Source of the DNA: Drosophila miranda
Lineage: Eukaryota > Arthropoda > Insecta > Diptera > Drosophilidae
Assembly (NCBI RefSeq): GCF_003369915.1
Contig: NC_046676.1
Span: 11,824,001-11,888,000 of the forward strand
Reading direction: 5' to 3'
Length of the DNA: 64,000 nt
Part shown: positions 37,601-48,290 of the stretch, in pieces
How positions within the stretch are numbered: the stretch's first letter is position 1
Layout: each line of letters starts with the position of its first letter
Program-made: the position numbers and the translations under genes
The notes under the pieces: model-generated
Database searches by the model: none
Seen by the model: the letters and a program-made list of their open reading frames with translations, nothing else
Told to the model about the DNA's origin: nothing

Positions 37601-40384
37601 TGAATCACTCGCTGGAAAGGGAGATTCATTGCCGATTCAGATGTGCTGTCGCCCAAAAAAAAATCGAATTAAATAAACAAATGCTCAACGTGAGATACGT
37701 ACAAAGCTAGACAAGCACAGATACAGTACACTGAAAGAAAGGGAAGTAGAAAAATAGACAAACACAGATACAGAACACTGGAAGAATGCCTGGAAATAGC
37801 CTTGAAAGGGCTTGTTCAATATTTCTATTAGTTTTAATCAAGCTTATAAATTTCTAAGCGCTTTCCCTCAGTGTGGAGACAAGAAGAATGTTTGTGCCAC
37901 CAAAAGAAAACACAGTGGTGCGTGCCACCGCCGCAACATGGCATTCCAGCACGCTTTCAATAAACATTGGAGACAGAAATTTCACCCTGGTTCGATTTGT
38001 TTTACAGCGCGATGTCCTCATCCTGGAACCCACCGGCTCCGACATCCTGAACTGCGTGTCCAAGGGGAAGCGGGAGGTGAGTCTGAATGCCATTCATAAG
38101 GCCTTGCATACATATACCCCTACGATATAGTATTATCCTCTGACCGAAGCATGTACGAAATTGTGACCTGTACTCATGACACGGCCTTTGCCATTTCCCA
38201 TTTCCATTTCCATTTGCATCTTCAATTTTTGATTTCCCTTAAAACTTTGATTTTCCAACATTTATACGTACTACAATTACACTAAAAATCTATCAAATGG
38301 CAACCGGACAAGAAGGTGGAGTGCCGCAATCACATACGCGTCATCCAGCCAATGAACTTCAACGGGCATCGACTCTATGTGTGCGGCACGAATGCCCACA
38401 ATCCCAAGGACTACGTTATAAATGTGAGTATACGAGGGGAAAGGATTGTGCGACTGACTGACTAATTGTGAATGTCAGTCAAGTTTGAAGGCAGTCGTCG
38501 TCTTGTGCCCAAAATTAAAGTCATCTAACGCGATTCTTTCTTCTCTCTCTCTCTCTCTCTCTCCACCCCCTCCCCAATGTGAACCCCCCACCGAAAACGA
38601 ACCCGAATCGCAACCCTTAGGCAAACTTAACACATTTACCCAGATCCCAGTACGTGCCCGGCGTCGGCCTGGGCATTGGCAAGTGTCCCTACGATCCCGC
38701 TGACAACTCAACCGCCGTCTATGTGGAGAACGGAAATCCCTTTGGTTTGCCCGCGCTGGTAAGTTCAGGGGCCCCCCCGAAACGGAAGTGAAACGAAGGG
38801 AGCAAAAGAAAAAGAAACCAAAAAGGGAGCCAGAGGAAGGGAGAAATAAAAAGAAAAATGTCAATTGTAATAAAATTACAAAAGTAAAGTAAAGTAGGGG
38901 GTTATACGGGGGAGAACAGGCAGGGAAGTCGACGCAAAAGTTGTGTGTGTTGAAGGCAGAGGAAAGGAAATTTTAAAGCAAAAAGAGGCAGCAACAGTAG
39001 CAGCAATAAAGCAGCTGAAATTAAATTAGAGCGAGCAATAGAAGAGGGAGGCACGTGCGTACACTTTATGCGTAATTGTGTGCGTGCGTGCTCAGCCACG
39101 GCGCACTGGGCGTATGCGTGATGTCGAGGCCTTAACCAAGACATTATCCTTACACTCTCTTGTACATCTCCCCTATCCCCCGACATTCAGTACGCCGGCA
39201 CCAATGCTGAATTCACCAAGGCCGATTCGGTTATATTCCGCTCGGATCTCTACAATCTGACCAACGGCCGCAAGGAGGCAAACTTCAAGCGAACGGTGAA
39301 ATATGACTCCAAGCTACTGGACAGTAAGTTGAACAGAAAGACCCTTTCACACAGCACAAACTAACGAACAAAACCCAACCCTCTCCCTTTGCAGAACCCA
39401 ACTTTGTGGGCTCCTTTGAGATTGGCGAGTTCGTGTACTTCTTCTTCCGCGAACATGCCGTGGAGTACATCAACTGCGGCAAGGAGGTCTACTCCCGCGT
39501 GGCACGCGTCTGCAAGAACGATCGCGGCGGCAAGTACATGATCAGCCAGAACTGGGCCACGTATCTGAAGGCCCGCATGAACTGCAGCATCTCCAGCGAG
39601 TTCCCCTTCTACTTCAACGAGATCCAGTCGGTCTACAAGATGCCCAGCGACGACAGCAAGTTCTATGCCACCTTCACGACGAACACGAACGGTCTGATTG
39701 GTTCCGCTGTCTGTAGCTATGACATCAGGGACATAAATGCGGCCTTCGAAGGTGAGTCCGGGGATACAGGGGATATGTGTGTGTGCTTTTCTGATTTATT
39801 GCATGGACCATAATTCTTATGGGGGTTTTTTTTCTTGGAACAACTGCGGATGGAATTACGCGCACAGGTGGTGTCCTGCTCCTGGTTCTGGCCCTTGTCC
39901 TTTGCCCTGGAATTTGAGCGTTAAATGGCGCGCATTGAATTGATGGGAGAGCTACGCGTACCTTTCCTCTAGAGTTCTCCCTGCCTCTGCCCTTGTGGGT
40001 CCCAGGACATCAGATCCGTCTTAAATTTCTTTCCTTCCCGGTTTTTCATATGTGTAGGGTTAACATTTGTATACCCTGTGGGTGTAGTATAAAAGGGTAT
40101 CCCTTCGAAATAATGTTCATATTATCCCTTCTCTGAGAATAAAGATTGTTCGGGTTGTAGCGGGTATCTTTTAGTCGATATATCGACATCTGCTAGATGC
40201 TTTTAAAAAGTTCATTAACACCATAAAGTTGTGCGGTGTGCATGTGTATGGAGCTGTGCCAAGACTGACAGGCAGACATTCGGGCAGACAGCGGCAGACA
40301 CAGAATGCCACAGGGCAAGTGGAGTAAAAAATCTGGCATACACTTAAAATTCATTACGGAAAGTTTGCGGGCATGTGGCACAGA

Positions 40385-40417
<33 letters not shown>

Positions 40418-42984
40418 TACAGATAGACAGACAGGGCGCTGAGTGCGCAGGGAAAAATGTGGGAAAGCCACAGCAATTAATTATGGAAAGAAACGATTAT
40501 GCAACACGGCCACACTTGAAGCCACATTGAAGGCCAGGAAATGATGGTTAAAATGTATTTTATTTTTATTTTTGCCGCTCGTGAGTGTGGAGAGTGCCAC
40601 AAATCAGCTCTTGCCACAAAAACACTCGCACTGACACACATAAATTAAGTGTAGCAAAACTCCTCGGCTCCATACTGATGCATTGCTCTCTCCCTCCCTC
40701 TTTCCCTCTTTCCCTCTCTCTCTGTCTTTTTCGCTTTTTCCATCCACTCAGGAAAATTCAAGGAGCAGGCCAGCTCAAACAGCGCCTGGCTGCCCGTACT
40801 CAACCAGAAAGTGCCGGAGCCACGTCCGGGCACATGCCACAACGACACCGCCACACTGCCGGACTCCGTGTTGAATTTCATACGTAAACATCCGCTAATG
40901 GACAAGGCGGTCGATCATGAATTTGGCAATCCGGTCTTCTTCAAGCGAGACATAATACTCACCAAGCTGGTGGTGGACAAGTAAGTGAAAATTATATTCA
41001 TTAGCGCTGCCATTTGTCGTCCGTTGCAAGTCTCCTTGGCAGGCAGCCACAGCCACTGCCACTGCCACAGCCACAGCCACAGCCACACTGTAGATTGTAT
41101 CCCTGTTGACATTTGTTCCCTCTCTGAGTTCGTAGCCTGGAGACAGAGACATAGACAGACAACGTAGTTCTGGCAGCGAGAAATGTTTTGACTTGGCCGG
41201 AACTTGTGAACAATGTGCCGCAGGATGTGTTTTTAGTTAAGCTCTTGCCACCGATGTGGATCCCTGGTTTTTTCCCCTGTTCTAAAGTGGTTTTCTCCTT
41301 GTATTGTATCTGCGCCCTAGGATACGCATCGACAAGCTGAACCAGGAGTTTCTGGTGTACTTTGTGGCCACGAGCTCGGGGCAAATCTACAAGATAGTCC
41401 AGTTCATGCACTACGGCCAGCGCCACTCGAATCTGATCGACATCTTCGAGGCCTCGCCGCACAACGAACCCATCCGCGAGCTGATCCTCAGCCAGAAGAC
41501 GGGCTCCCTCTACCTGGCCACCGATCACCAGGTGAAGCAGATCGACATTGCCATGTGCGCCCGCCGCTACGACAGCTGCTTCCGCTGTGTGGCCGATCCG
41601 TACTGCGGCTGGGACCAGGAGGTGAATGCCTGCCGGCCCTACCAGCTCGGACTCCTCCAGGACGTGGCCAACGAGACGTCGGGCATCTGCGATACGAGTG
41701 TGCTCCGCAAGCGCGTCACCTCCTCCTACGGCCAGACACTGCACCTCTCGTGCTTCGTCAAGATGCCAGAGGTGCTGAGGAAGAAGCAGACGCGATGGTA
41801 TCATCACTCCACCGAGAAGGGACGGTAAGTGTCTATATCTACCTCTCGAATCTATCTCTTTGAATCTCCTGAAAAATTGAAAGCAAATAATGAAATTCGG
41901 GGGAAAAGTGTAAGCGAAACTTCGCTTCATCTCACTTAGTCCTGGCTGCTGCCAATGCTGCGGTAAATTGACACTTTAAAATGCTCTCCAAGTCTGCTTT
42001 TTGGCGTTTACGCTTATTTGACTGGGGATGCTTCGACTCCGAGTACTGCAGCCAACCCCCTGCTCCTGCCCCTCCCCCTGTGGGTCTTCGAGTAATGGAA
42101 AAACTTTCAACTTTCTTCTGCCAAAGCGACAAAAGTCGCTGTCTGGCACATACACAGTCTATATTGATTTTTATTGTGCGTTTTCAATGCGTTTCAATGC
42201 GAGGTTGGAAAATGGAAAGTCTCCCGCTCTCTCTAACCATCTCTTCCTCTTCCTCCTCCTCTTTTTATCTTTATCTTTACTTCCCTGTCTGGCAGCTATG
42301 AGGTACGCTACACGCCCACCAAATACATTGAAACGAACGAGGGCGGCCTGGTCCTGCTGGCGGTTAATGAGGGCGACGGCGGCCGCTATGATAGCTACTT
42401 GGATGGCACCCTGCTCTGCAGCTACGGGGTAACCGTGGACGCGCACAGGTGAGTCGCCAGCTCCAGGCGTGGCGTCGCAATTAGGAGTTTGGCCAAGATT
42501 TTAGAACTGTCAATAACGTATATTCCTCCCTCCCTCCCTCTCTCTCTCTCTCTCACCACAGATGCTCGCCACCGTCGCAGAAGCAGGACTACCAGAAGAT
42601 CTACTCGCATTGGTGCAACGAATTCGAGAAATACAAATCGGCCATGAAACAATGGCAGGCCAAGCAGGAGGTGGGTGTAGCATAATTTCTTGAGATATAC
42701 AAAATTATTACGAGTATTTCGGTAATTGCCACGGGGGCGGGCACCGCACCATCTGCCGTTAATTGTTTTAATTAATTTTTCAGCGACAGGTGCGGGGCGG
42801 CCTGGGGGCTCCTTTTTGAGCTTTAATTATTTTCTAATTTGCTGGCAAATATTATGCGCAGAGAGAACTAATTTCTCTCCCTTTCCTCTCGTTGTAGCAA
42901 TGCGGCCTCAAGGACAAGGCAGGATCCGTCGGCAGCAATGGCAAACACGTTAACGATGTGTTCAGCAACGATGCCCTGGTCTGA
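14377..42984 (+). CDS. Sema2b: Secreted class-2 semaphorin (Sema2b-like), 13 coding exons
   Basis: Secreted axon-guidance ligand that acts through plexin receptors (PlexB for class 2 in flies). Coding exons: 14377-14623, 35729-35816, 37013-37064, 38008-38076, 38313-38423, 38621-38758, 39191-39323, 39395-39751, 40752-40980, 41321-41824, 42296-42448, 42562-42670 and 42898-42984. All have GT-AG borders and join in frame to 758 aa. A hydrophobic signal segment lies at about residues 32-50, behind an unusually long Arg-rich leader. The Sema domain spans about 85-550, with the hallmark CGTNAHNP near 180. A Cys-rich PSI domain (CFRCVADPYCGW) lies at 554-583 and an Ig domain at about 600-700. The tail is short and basic, with no membrane span. 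Sema2a is the alternative, but features such as GSFEIGEFVYFFF and the ending NDALV fit my memory of Sema2b better. The 21 kb first intron holds two antisense malic enzymes. Confidence 0.93.
19595..19642. repeat. GAGA tract in semaphorin intron 1
   Basis: About 48 bp of GA repeats, slightly interrupted at the 5' end and then pure. Possible GAGA-factor or CLAMP site by composition. Confidence 0.9.
20172..20363. mobile_element. MITE-like element, copy 1 (about 192 bp)
   Basis: The left end reads CAGTGCGTTTC preceded by TA. The right end is the inverted GAAATGCACTG followed by CA, a 10 of 11 match to the left end. The first 29 bp match copy 2 (23981-24009) at 23 positions. There is no coding capacity and the interior is A+T-rich. 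TA next to CAGTG-type ends resembles nonautonomous Tc1/mariner elements. The right flank is CA, not TA, so the target-site duplication is not clean. Confidence 0.45.
23833..23854. repeat. Perfect 22-bp palindrome
   Basis: TGCTGCAACTG is followed immediately by its exact reverse complement with no spacer. It contains two abutting E-box-like CANNTG hexamers in opposite orientation around a PstI-type CTGCAG centre. Confidence 0.9.
23981..24149. mobile_element. MITE-like element, copy 2 (about 169 bp)
   Basis: Left end CAGTGCGTTT preceded by TA; right end AAACGCACTG followed by CA. The 10-bp terminal inverted repeats are perfect, and the left end is shared with copy 1 about 3.8 kb upstream. No open frame. 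The interior has diverged from copy 1. Confidence 0.45.
27336..27356. repeat. CAG/AGC trinucleotide repeat
   Basis: Seven AGC units followed by degenerate GACAGCGGCAGC units. Intronic. Confidence 0.9.
30718..32696 (-). CDS. Malic enzyme, distal copy of nested pair
   Basis: Oxidative decarboxylation of malate to pyruvate with NAD(P). Exons on the minus strand: 32696-32553, 32476-31280, 31231-30937 and 30875-30718, giving 597 aa. The N-terminus (MTFSKLRPLPRLVSHLRP) is Arg/Leu-rich with no acidic residue, like a mitochondrial presequence. All catalytic features are present: Tyr in PVIYTPTVG, Arg in DGGRVLGLGD, Lys in GISIGKIALYT, metal ligands in HEDFATPDA and CCFNDDVQG, the nucleotide site FAGAGSAALG and SNPTN. 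It lies antisense in the semaphorin's first coding intron and 114 bp downstream of a paralogue. D. melanogaster has a malic-enzyme-like pair named Menl-1/Menl-2. I think these correspond but cannot assign which is which. Cofactor preference is not determined. Confidence 0.93.
32728..32733 (-). terminator. Candidate poly(A) signal ATTAAA of the proximal malic enzyme
   Basis: On the minus strand ATTAAA lies about 80 bp beyond the stop codon at 32811. Cleavage 10-30 bp further on would fall almost on the start codon of the downstream malic-enzyme gene (32696). No AATAAA is visible in the 114-bp spacer. Confidence 0.4.
32811..34791 (-). CDS. Malic enzyme, proximal copy of nested pair
   Basis: Malate to pyruvate oxidative decarboxylase. 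Minus-strand exons: 34791-34651, 34594-33398, 33337-33043 and 32986-32811, giving 602 aa. Exons 2 and 3 (1197 and 295 nt) match the distal copy exactly in length and phase, and both proteins begin M-(A/T)-F-S-K, so the pair arose by tandem duplication. Catalytic motifs are intact: PVIYTPTVG, DGERILGLGD, GITVGKLELYT, FEDFATPNAF, CCFNDDIQG, FAGAGSAAMG and SNPTS. I chose ATG 34791 by analogy with the paralogue. An in-frame ATG at 34854 would add 21 mostly hydrophobic residues. The N-terminus is basic (QQRLRLSQ), consistent with mitochondrial import, which I infer. Probable member of the fly Menl-1/Menl-2 pair. Confidence 0.93.
34985..35000. repeat. GTC trinucleotide run
   Basis: Five GTC units just upstream of the proximal malic enzyme's 5' end, still inside semaphorin intron 1. 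Confidence 0.8.
38541..38563 (+). repeat. CT microsatellite in semaphorin intron 5
   Basis: Pure CT dinucleotides about 60 bp upstream of the acceptor at 38619-38620. It probably contributes to the polypyrimidine character of this intron. Confidence 0.9.
40071..40100. repeat. ATACCCT...AGGGTAT inverted repeat
   Basis: Seven-base inverted arms separated by 16 bp, in semaphorin intron 8. Similar ACAGGGTAT or TATACCCTTC words occur near 13408, 47934 and 54171. This hints at remnants of a dispersed repeat, though the word is short. Confidence 0.4.
40391..40414. repeat. CA microsatellite in semaphorin intron 8
   Basis: About eleven CA units followed by GATACAGATAGACAGACAG-like degenerate repeats. 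Confidence 0.9.
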
Positions 42985-44161
42985 CCCAGAAGTGAGTACA
43001 CGAGTGCCCCAGAGAAACAGAACCCACACTAACACCAAAACCACCATCACCACCACCTCTCAAACCACCATCATATCATCATTCACAGTAGCACAGTCGA
43101 AAAACAAATGAAAATAGTTTGGAATTTTAGTTTTAAAATCTCTGTTTTTACATGTCCTGCAATGCACACAGTTTCTGTCATTCCAATGTGGATTTCTGCC
43201 TTGGTTGAAGAGTGTATTGTTTCAAAATAGAAAACCATTTGCTGACAAATGTGAAATACTTTCAAAGAGCAAAACATTTTCCGTTTTTAAAACGAAATTC
43301 CCTAAAATTTCAAACTATTTTCCTTTAAGTGTAAAACCCTAACCAAAAATGTCCTTTGTCCATTACCCTCTGGACCGCTGCCGATGTTCCTGCTCCACAG
43401 AGTACTTATACAGCTCTGAGTTCTTGTCGTCGTCATCGTCGGAGGGAGGCGTGCCGCCCTCCCACCACAAACTGTACATTTTCGTGTTCGGGCTTGCCAT
43501 ATTTGCTCGTTTCTAAAGTTTCTAGTTAAAATGTAAATGTAAGTTGAGTGGAGATGTAAGACAACCCACAATTGGAGCCCATAAAGGGCTGAGGGTGCCG
43601 CCTCACCGGTTCCTAAATGCCCCAACACTATATATATATATATTTGCCCCATTTAATTCCTGGTTCTGTTGGTGCATGTGTGTTGTTTCAGTTGGAGTGG
43701 AGATGAAGCAAAACCAAACACAGTAAGCAGAAGGAGACAGAGAGGATGCCAGGATGGGAAAAATCATGTGACAAGAGCCGAGCAGAAACCAACTACAAAG
43801 ACTGAAATTTTTAAGCTTTTAGCAACGACAATATTTCGGATAATTTCAATGAGTTTTCTTTTACAACACTTTGAGTTACGTTTGCATTTCCGTTTCCGTT
43901 CGTTTTGAGATGTTGTCAGCGTCAAACATTGATTGATTTCGACATTAACTAACTGATATACAAAGATGGAGTAAACGATAAAAGTTACTAGCAAAAGGAT
44001 CCTGCCATAAATGAAATGGAAATTACGGTTTTACACACACTCACACACAGAACACACTCTCCGACACAGATAATCTCTATATCTATTTCGAGCTATGGTT
44101 AAGGATACAGACCACCTAAAGTGAGAATCTGACAAGTATATACATACATAGCTCACATGAC

Positions 44162-44191
44162 GATGATGATGATGATGATGATGATGATGAT
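44162..44191. repeat. GAT trinucleotide repeat
   Basis: About ten GAT units, in the presumed 3' UTR of the semaphorin transcript. Confidence 0.95.
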
Positions 44192-44443
44192 CACTTTTAG
44201 CATTGATTTCCATTTAGTTATGTTTTCGAGAACTCGTCGCTTGGCCATTTTGGGTTTTTGGGGTTGGGAAGATCTTAAACGAATTTGTATATTACTTAGC
44301 AATATTTGTTTAACTAAACATAGACTAAGATATACCTATACATTACTATATATACATGTATATGTATGTTCATGAATAGCTGCCCAATGTTTAGGTCATA
44401 GACAAGTACGGAACCAACTTATACCATAGCCAAACACACACAA

Positions 44444-44449
44444 AATAAA
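44444..44449 (+). terminator. Candidate poly(A) signal AATAAA (semaphorin)
   Basis: First canonical AATAAA I noticed 3' of the semaphorin stop, about 1.46 kb downstream. Further candidates follow in the A+T-rich stretch up to 45.8 kb, so which is used is open. Confidence 0.35.
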
Positions 44450-46461
44450 CAGAATCCAGGACGCACAGCAGAAAAGTAAGGGAAAAGGTAAAGGATTAAG
44501 GATAGAGGATAGTGGATAATGTTGAATGTTGTATATAGTAGAACTGCTTTAGTCGTTAAGATAACTAACCAGGCATTGATTTTACGTTTCTACGATTTGA
44601 TTTTGGTTTTGAACGATTCGCTATTTGGCATTAACTCGCTCTTGTATAGATTGTGCGTTGGCCTAATGTTTATGATAAGCAATACATATAGTTATACATA
44701 TATTAACATCTAGGTAACGTCTAGTACTTACATACACACTTACATACATAGATATCGTACATAAGGTTACTGGCATTGAGACCAACATGCTCATGAGATT
44801 ACTTAACCCCTAGCTGTAGTTAAGGTACTCTGACACACGACTCAAATGCATTTAGTAGGACACATTATGTATTTATGGCTATGAGGCGGCAGGAGGAAGA
44901 AAATTTGAGGAAAATAGTTTCAAACTGCATAAACCATGGAAAAACTAAACGCTTCACAAAACAGTAAGCCCGAAGAGGTGCGCGTATAGGAAAACAAAAT
45001 GAAAGGATAACTAATCCATTATCATACACACACACAGAAGGACACTCACTCAAACAATATTTTTCTAAAGATTTTCTCAGCAAAATTTTTAATGTTTCCC
45101 AACCGAAAAATAGAAATAACATAACCAACATTTTATCGTTGCATACTAAAATAAAATACTAAAACAAAAAACTATGGAAAATATTTAAAAGCTACTAATG
45201 CTCTGAGCTTCTAACTTTAATGAATCAAATAATTTTTTTGTTGCTTTCGGTAGATTTTTGTTCGAGGATTTATTGTAAATAATTTGAAGATTATGTGAAA
45301 TGTTTTGTATGACAATCACATGACATGATGTTGAGTAAAAAGAATATTGAAAACAAGAGAAAAACTGACGGAAAACAGAATTAAATCGCCATGATGGCAA
45401 TTCATGATGGAAATTAATATTAATTGAGTACTTAATACACAATTTATTGTAAAAATAGTAATAATTAATAATAAAATATTCACAGTTTATATAAATACAC
45501 AATCAAACAAACAAACACACACACACACGCCAACAAATACATACATAAATAGATAAACAACTTTTACAAAGTATCCAAACAATAAACAAGAATTTGCGCT
45601 TAAATTGCATAAATTCGAATGGGGTTCAATTCGAACCATTTGAAAAAAATAAAACGCAAATTGATGATTCATGAGCTATTAAATATTCCCGAAAAAACAG
45701 AATGAATTATTCTTGAATTAATGAAATAAAACTAAAACAAAAAAAAATTAGCTGTAAACACATAAAAAGAAAATGCAGTAAATAAATGTGATAAGATTCT
45801 TTAATAAGCAAAAACGAAAGTTTTGAGTTTCATTATTTTATGGGTGCGGGCAATTTTGTGGGATGCGACTGTAATCGAAGTCGAATTTTCAGCTGTTGCT
45901 GCAGTTTCTGCCCAGGCATGTTATACATGCTGGTATATTCTGTTGTTCGGTACGGAATTCATATGTGTGTGTGTATGCATGTGTGACATAAAAGAAGAGA
46001 GCTACACGGAGAGTGGCACTGCCTCTATTATACTCTGTGGGCGCCTGTCGATGTTACTGTGCACAAAACACCGAAGAAGAGAAGAAGAGAGCGCGAGAGC
46101 GACAGCCGTTTCGAGATAAGGAAAGGCCGCTGTAGCGGATCGACGTTTCGTTACCCTTGAAATGGAAACAGTGAAACATCAGCGGCAATTTCAATGTCAG
46201 GGGGCGAGAGTCAAGTGTGTACAATAGCTGGAAGGGCATATATTATTTCTCCCCGCAATAACCAAGGACTGCCATCATTGCCGTAGCCGTTTGCTGCCCT
46301 GCTTGACATATTTTCCCCGCACACTATATGCTCCGCCTGTGAGAGTAATTTGTGTAGCAGTAAACGGGTCACAAGTAAAATTCTCCGCAGCATGCGGGAG
46401 CAAAAGTGTCGCCGCCCAAAGCAAAATCACGCGGAGTAAAAACAGTTGTTCGAAGAGCAGA

Positions 46462-46467
46462 TCAGTG
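46462..46467 (+). promoter_or_regulatory. Candidate initiator of the first G12-family gene
   Basis: TCAGTG with its A about 36 bp upstream of the start codon at 46499. An A+T-rich GAGTAAAAAC lies about 26 bp further upstream in a TATA-like position. The resulting leader would be very short. Confidence 0.3.
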
Positions 46468-46498
46468 CGAAAACTGCGTTGAATTAAGGCTGCGGAAA

Positions 46499-47290
46499 AT
46501 GTTTCATTTGCTGCTCCTCGGGCTAGTGCTGGTCTCGGCCCAGTGCCACCATCCCCATCGGAATCCCAGACAAGTCCGATACTCACCGGAGCTGATAAAC
46601 GAGCTGCGGGACTTTACGAAGCTCATACCAAGTGCCACCATCGATGAGCTGGTGGCGGAGCACTTGATCACCGACTCGGGCTTTCGCAAGGCGGTCAAAT
46701 TTCTACGGAGCTCCGACTTCAAGCGATTACAGCAGCGCGCTGAGGCCCTGCCGGAGGTCGTGGAGGTAATCAACTTTGTGCACCTCAACGATACTGCTGC
46801 CAGGTCGAAAATCCGCTTTTGGCCCGTATACTCGCAACGCCACACGAATCGTATCCAGCGTCGGAGTGTGTACAATGTCCAGGGCTCTCGATGGGACACC
46901 AGCGAGGAGGTGATTCTAGTGCTCATGCAGCAGCCATCATCTGCAGGGGAATCACTGGGTTCCTTTATCAGCTTTGTCCGGGATCTACTGACGCATCTGC
47001 CTCGTGACCGCTTTGTGGCGCTCATCGGTGAGAAGCGCCAGCGCAGTCCCCTATTCGCCAAGTTCTACGAGGCCCTGCGGAGTCCACAGTTCAAAACAAT
47101 GGTGGAGGCAGCTATGGTAAGCTGGTAGCTGGTTTTATACATACATGGTACATGTATATGCATATCTATGTGTCCATTTCAGAGCTCAAAGAACGTGGCC
47201 AGTGTGATCCGGGAACTGTCCGACCATGATATTGATGCACAGAGCCTGAAAACAATTGGCTACGAAGTTATCTCCTGGGGTCCAGCCTAG
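46499..47290 (+). CDS. G12 / insect allergen-related repeat protein, first copy
   Basis: Secreted protein of the insect-specific G12/Bla g 1-type family (Pfam Ins_allergen_rp), typically made in the midgut; Bla g 1 itself binds lipids. Exons 46499-47116 and 47183-47290 join in phase 0 to 241 aa. A signal peptide (MFHLLLLGLVLVSAQC) is followed by one family domain from about residue 27 to 235. Characteristic elements are LRDFTKLIPSATIDELVAEH, LPEVVEVINFV, FVRDLLTHLPRDRFVAL and the C-terminal block after the intron. AATAAA lies 40 bp past the stop. It is convergent with the intronless malic-enzyme homologue. A homologous gene at 57.0-59.0 kb keeps the same last intron position and phase. The biological role is not known to me. 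Confidence 0.9.
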
Positions 47291-48290
47291 TGGGGGCCGG
47301 CCTCTGCTCTTCCACAGATACATGCCTCCTAATAAAATCAGATGCGAGGTATTTTTAAACAAAAGCGCTCGAACCTATGGTTATTTGCAAGATGAAAAGG
47401 GCAAGCTCTGGTGGCGGCTGCTCATTCAATTCGAGGCTAATGAAAATTCGTGTTACATATCCTGGAAACCCACTATTAATTTGGTTGCCGCCAGTGCCGA
47501 TAAACGATCGATGGTCTGAATGGCAGGCAAGCAGCAGCAGCCGAAACTAAGCAAATAATTCAATATGACAGACAAAAACCCGACACAATGCCGTATGCAT
47601 TTCATTTTCCATATTTGATAAATGAAATGAAATATCATGTTCTCCCGCACAGATGCACACACACACACACACACACCTGTCACTGCCAGACATTCAAACA
47701 CAATCAAACACTCATGCAATTTAATTTGTCTGCATTTTTGTTGTGGCTTTGTTTTATGGCATTTCATGGTGGTTGTTTCAATGTTGTACTCAGTACAAGT
47801 AGGGTACAACCGGCAGAAGCAAGCCCTTCCTAAGACACGTATAGTTTATAAATTAAGGATTTCATTGATTCCAAAAATCATTAAGATCGAATGAAATATT
47901 CGACCAGCTTAGATAGTTGCAAAGTACAGGGTATTTCACAGTACCGTGTTCTTACTCATTTTGTATATTGGTGTCCCATTCAGCACTTGTGCGTGTGCCC
48001 GCTGGAGACTTTTCCAGCCACCCCCACTCTACACATACCCTCTGGCCCACAGCAGGAGTTGACACATGAAAATTGCATGCAATTAATTGCCCGCTGGCTG
48101 CCACTGCCACTGCCACAGGGCTCTTGGCACTTGTACGGTTCGAAATTGAAATCAATATGCAGAACCATAGACCAGATCCTGATCCCCGCCCGAGTCCGAG
48201 CCAAACAACTGTAATTAGATATGATATGCCATGCAATTTGCCCTCAATTTTCCGACTCTTTCATTGTAGGCATACAGCCGTTTGCTCGAT
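47291..48290. other. Convergent intergenic region
   Basis: Lies between two converging genes. It holds the G12 gene's poly(A) signal and a CA microsatellite at about 47655-47677. One open frame at 47256-47519 overlaps the end of the G12 gene out of frame. I do not treat that frame as a gene because it begins inside another coding exon and runs through the poly(A) signal. Confidence 0.6.
47331..47336 (+). terminator. Poly(A) signal AATAAA of the first G12-family gene
   Basis: Canonical hexamer 40 bp downstream of the stop codon at 47288-47290, giving a short 3' UTR. Confidence 0.7.

Larger units (their letters stand above)
42985..46498 (+). other. Semaphorin 3' UTR and A+T-rich spacer
   Basis: From the semaphorin stop to the next start I see no coding sequence. 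A possible 97-nt 3'UTR intron lies at 42992-43088 (GTGAGT to CACAG). Several AATAAA words occur from 44.4 kb on (44444-44449, then near 45149, 45651 and 45725), so the 3' end may be alternative and up to 2.8 kb long. A GAT repeat lies at 44162-44191. The last few hundred bases before 46499 form the upstream region of the next gene. Confidence 0.5.
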
